13,764 nt of DNA from Candidatus Zixiibacteriota bacterium. Lineage in GTDB: Bacteria > Zixibacteria > MSB-5A5 > GN15 > FEB-12. The notes under the pieces are model-generated. The model ran no database searches. It saw only the letters and a list, made by a program, of their open reading frames with translations, and was not told the DNA's origin. Position numbers and translations under genes: made by a program. The stretch's first letter is position 1. Every line of letters starts with the position of its first letter. Location: contig QNAF01000036.1 in NCBI GenBank assembly GCA_003641405.1, positions 1 through 13,764 of the forward strand, given 5' to 3'. Below are positions 12,963 to 13,764 of this stretch, in pieces.

Positions 12963-12969
12963 ATGACGA

Positions 12970-13764
12970 ATGTCACTTCGCATTAACCACAACATTGCGG
13001 CAATGAACGCAAACCGGAACCTCGCAGGGACTACAGCTGCGTTGAGTAAATCTATGCAGAAACTGTCTTCCGGTTTTCGTATTAATGCTGCTGCCGATGA
13101 TCCGGCGGGTCTGGTAATTTCGGAACAGTTCCGAGCTCAGATCGCCGGCCTGAATCGCGCGATTCAGAACTCCGAGGGATCAATCAGTATGATCCAGACG
13201 GCTGAGGGTGCTCTGACTGAGATCAACAACCTGTTGGTTTCGATGAGAGAGCTGGCAATTCACGCCGCCAACGAAGGCTTCAACGATACCGATCAGTTGG
13301 AAGCCGACCAGGCTGAGATCAACAACGCGATTGCTACTATCGATCGTATTGCTGCTACCACTCAGTTTGGTACCAAGAAGTTGCTTGATGGCACCAAGAG
13401 TAACACCGCGACCATCACCACGGCCAACTCTTCGGACGTAACGATCAAGGAGTCTGGTCTGTCGAACGGGGTCCACTCGATCACGGCTACCAAGACGGCC
13501 GATCCGTCGGCCACGTTGAACACCACCTCTCTCGGTCTGTCGCTGTACAACACCGATGGTGACCCGTACAACATGGAAGAGAAGATTCACAATGTTGATG
13601 TTGTCCAGGCATCAGACACGGCCAAGAAATCAGGTAGCGCCATAACGCTGGCAGATGCTTTTGGTAACGATCTGACCATCGCCGCTTCTTCCACGGTTGC
13701 CATGATAGGCTCGGCAACTCAGTTGGGTGCTGCCGCAACGGCGTCGCAGGCCGGTACTTACAAC
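12970..13764 (+). CDS. fliC: Flagellin FliC, 5' part (runs off the window)
   Basis: Flagellin builds the filament and is exported through the flagellar type III system. The 265 visible codons begin Met-Ser-Leu-Arg-Ile-Asn-His-Asn-Ile-Ala-Ala-Met-Asn-Ala. The D0/D1 signatures follow: Lys-Leu-Ser-Ser-Gly-Phe-Arg-Ile-Asn at 31-39, Ala-Ala-Asp-Asp-Pro-Ala-Gly-Leu at 41-48, Met-Arg-Glu-Leu-Ala at 92-96, and Phe-Gly-Thr-Lys-Lys-Leu-Leu-Asp-Gly at 133-141. From about 142 the Ser/Thr-rich variable domain begins (Asn-Thr-Ala-Thr-Ile-Thr-Thr-Ala-Asn-Ser-Ser) and is still running at the window edge, so the protein is larger than a minimal flagellin. Ser and Thr there are plausible O-glycosylation sites for the adjacent glycosyltransferases. 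The ATG follows AAGGAGGA with seven-base spacing. The C-terminal D1/D0 lies outside the window. Confidence 0.97.
   Translation, partial: MSLRINHNIAAMNANRNLAGTTAALSKSMQKLSSGFRINAAADDPAGLVISEQFRAQIAGLNRAIQNSEGSISMIQTAEGALTEINNLLVSMRELAIHAANEGFNDTDQLEADQAEINNAIATIDRIAATTQFGTKKLLDGTKSNTATITTANSSDVTIKESGLSNGVHSITATKTADPSATLNTTSLGLSLYNTDGDPYNMEEKIHNVDVVQASDTAKKSGSAITLADAFGNDLTIAASSTVAMIGSATQLGAAATASQAGTYN

Larger units (their letters stand above)
12670..12969 (+). other. Intergenic region and fliC leader (300 bases)
   Basis: This is the only long gap between genes. It holds no convincing coding frame and no intrinsic terminator for the upstream operon, although two short palindromes lie at its left edge (TCAGGCCTGA at 12660-12669 and GAACGTTC just after). 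It contains the sigma-28-like promoter at 12724-12750, an extended -10 element at 12765-12773, a GGA-rich purine leader, a small hairpin at 12927-12939 and the flagellin Shine-Dalgarno sequence. Confidence 0.8.

Noticed and set aside
12963..12986. Seven-codon frame starting at an ATG between the fliC Shine-Dalgarno sequence and the fliC ATG
   Set aside because: The ATG at 12963 is only one base from the Shine-Dalgarno sequence, too close for efficient initiation; the fliC ATG has ideal spacing.
12523..12995. - strand open frames covering the fliC leader, possible antisense gene
   Set aside because: The peptides look random, have no ribosome-binding site support, and run into the well-supported fliC and glycosyltransferase genes.
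1..13764. CRISPR array, insertion sequence, tRNA or phage genes
   Set aside because: No regularly spaced repeats, transposase or integrase motifs, or tRNA-like cloverleaf sequences were seen; all long frames fit flagellar or glycosyltransferase genes.

Overview
This window is a flagellar operon segment from a Gram-negative (diderm) bacterium. It encodes the L-ring (FlgH), the P-ring (FlgI) and a signal-peptide-bearing FlgA chaperone, which only make sense in a cell with an outer membrane. Base composition is near 50% GC and every gene lies on the + strand. I cannot name the organism. The gene order recalls deltaproteobacterial or FCB-group/candidate-phylum flagellar loci, but that is only an impression. 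There are no mobile elements, tRNA or rRNA genes, or CRISPR arrays.

Layout: (1) 1-3414, rod/ring assembly: a 15-base remnant that looks like the end of flgG, then flgA, flgH, flgI and flgJ. FlgJ here is a rod-cap domain fused to a lytic transglycosylase. (2) 3459-5344, hook-filament junction: flgN (export chaperone) and flgK. (3) 5390-8214, late structural and regulatory block: csrA, an unusually long flgL, and fliW. (4) 8231-12669: two hairpins, then two large TPR-glycosyltransferase genes. The first is split by an apparent one-base deletion; the second (904 aa) is intact with a GT2 domain between two TPR regions. (5) 12670-13764: a 300-base intergenic leader and the 5' part of a flagellin gene (fliC) that runs off the window.

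How it fits together: the ring and rod proteins build the envelope channel, and FlgJ opens the peptidoglycan. FlgN escorts FlgK and FlgL, which join hook to filament, and flagellin forms the filament. CsrA and FliW are the known translational switch for flagellin. In Bacillus subtilis, CsrA blocks the flagellin ribosome-binding site and FliW titrates CsrA until free flagellin sequesters FliW. The flagellin leader here fits that circuit: a good sigma-28-type promoter at 12724-12750, a leader of about 210 nt with ten GGA triplets, and two of those inside the Shine-Dalgarno sequence. The two TPR-glycosyltransferases between fliW and fliC are best read as candidate flagellin glycosyltransferases, judged by position and architecture, with TPR repeats possibly holding the flagellin substrate.

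Most notable points: the GGA-rich leader combined with local csrA and fliW; the paired TPR-glycosyltransferases, one frameshifted; a 649-aa FlgL with three apparent Flagellin_IN-type repeats; a FlgH with no lipidation cysteine; and a G8 tract at the domain boundary of flgJ.
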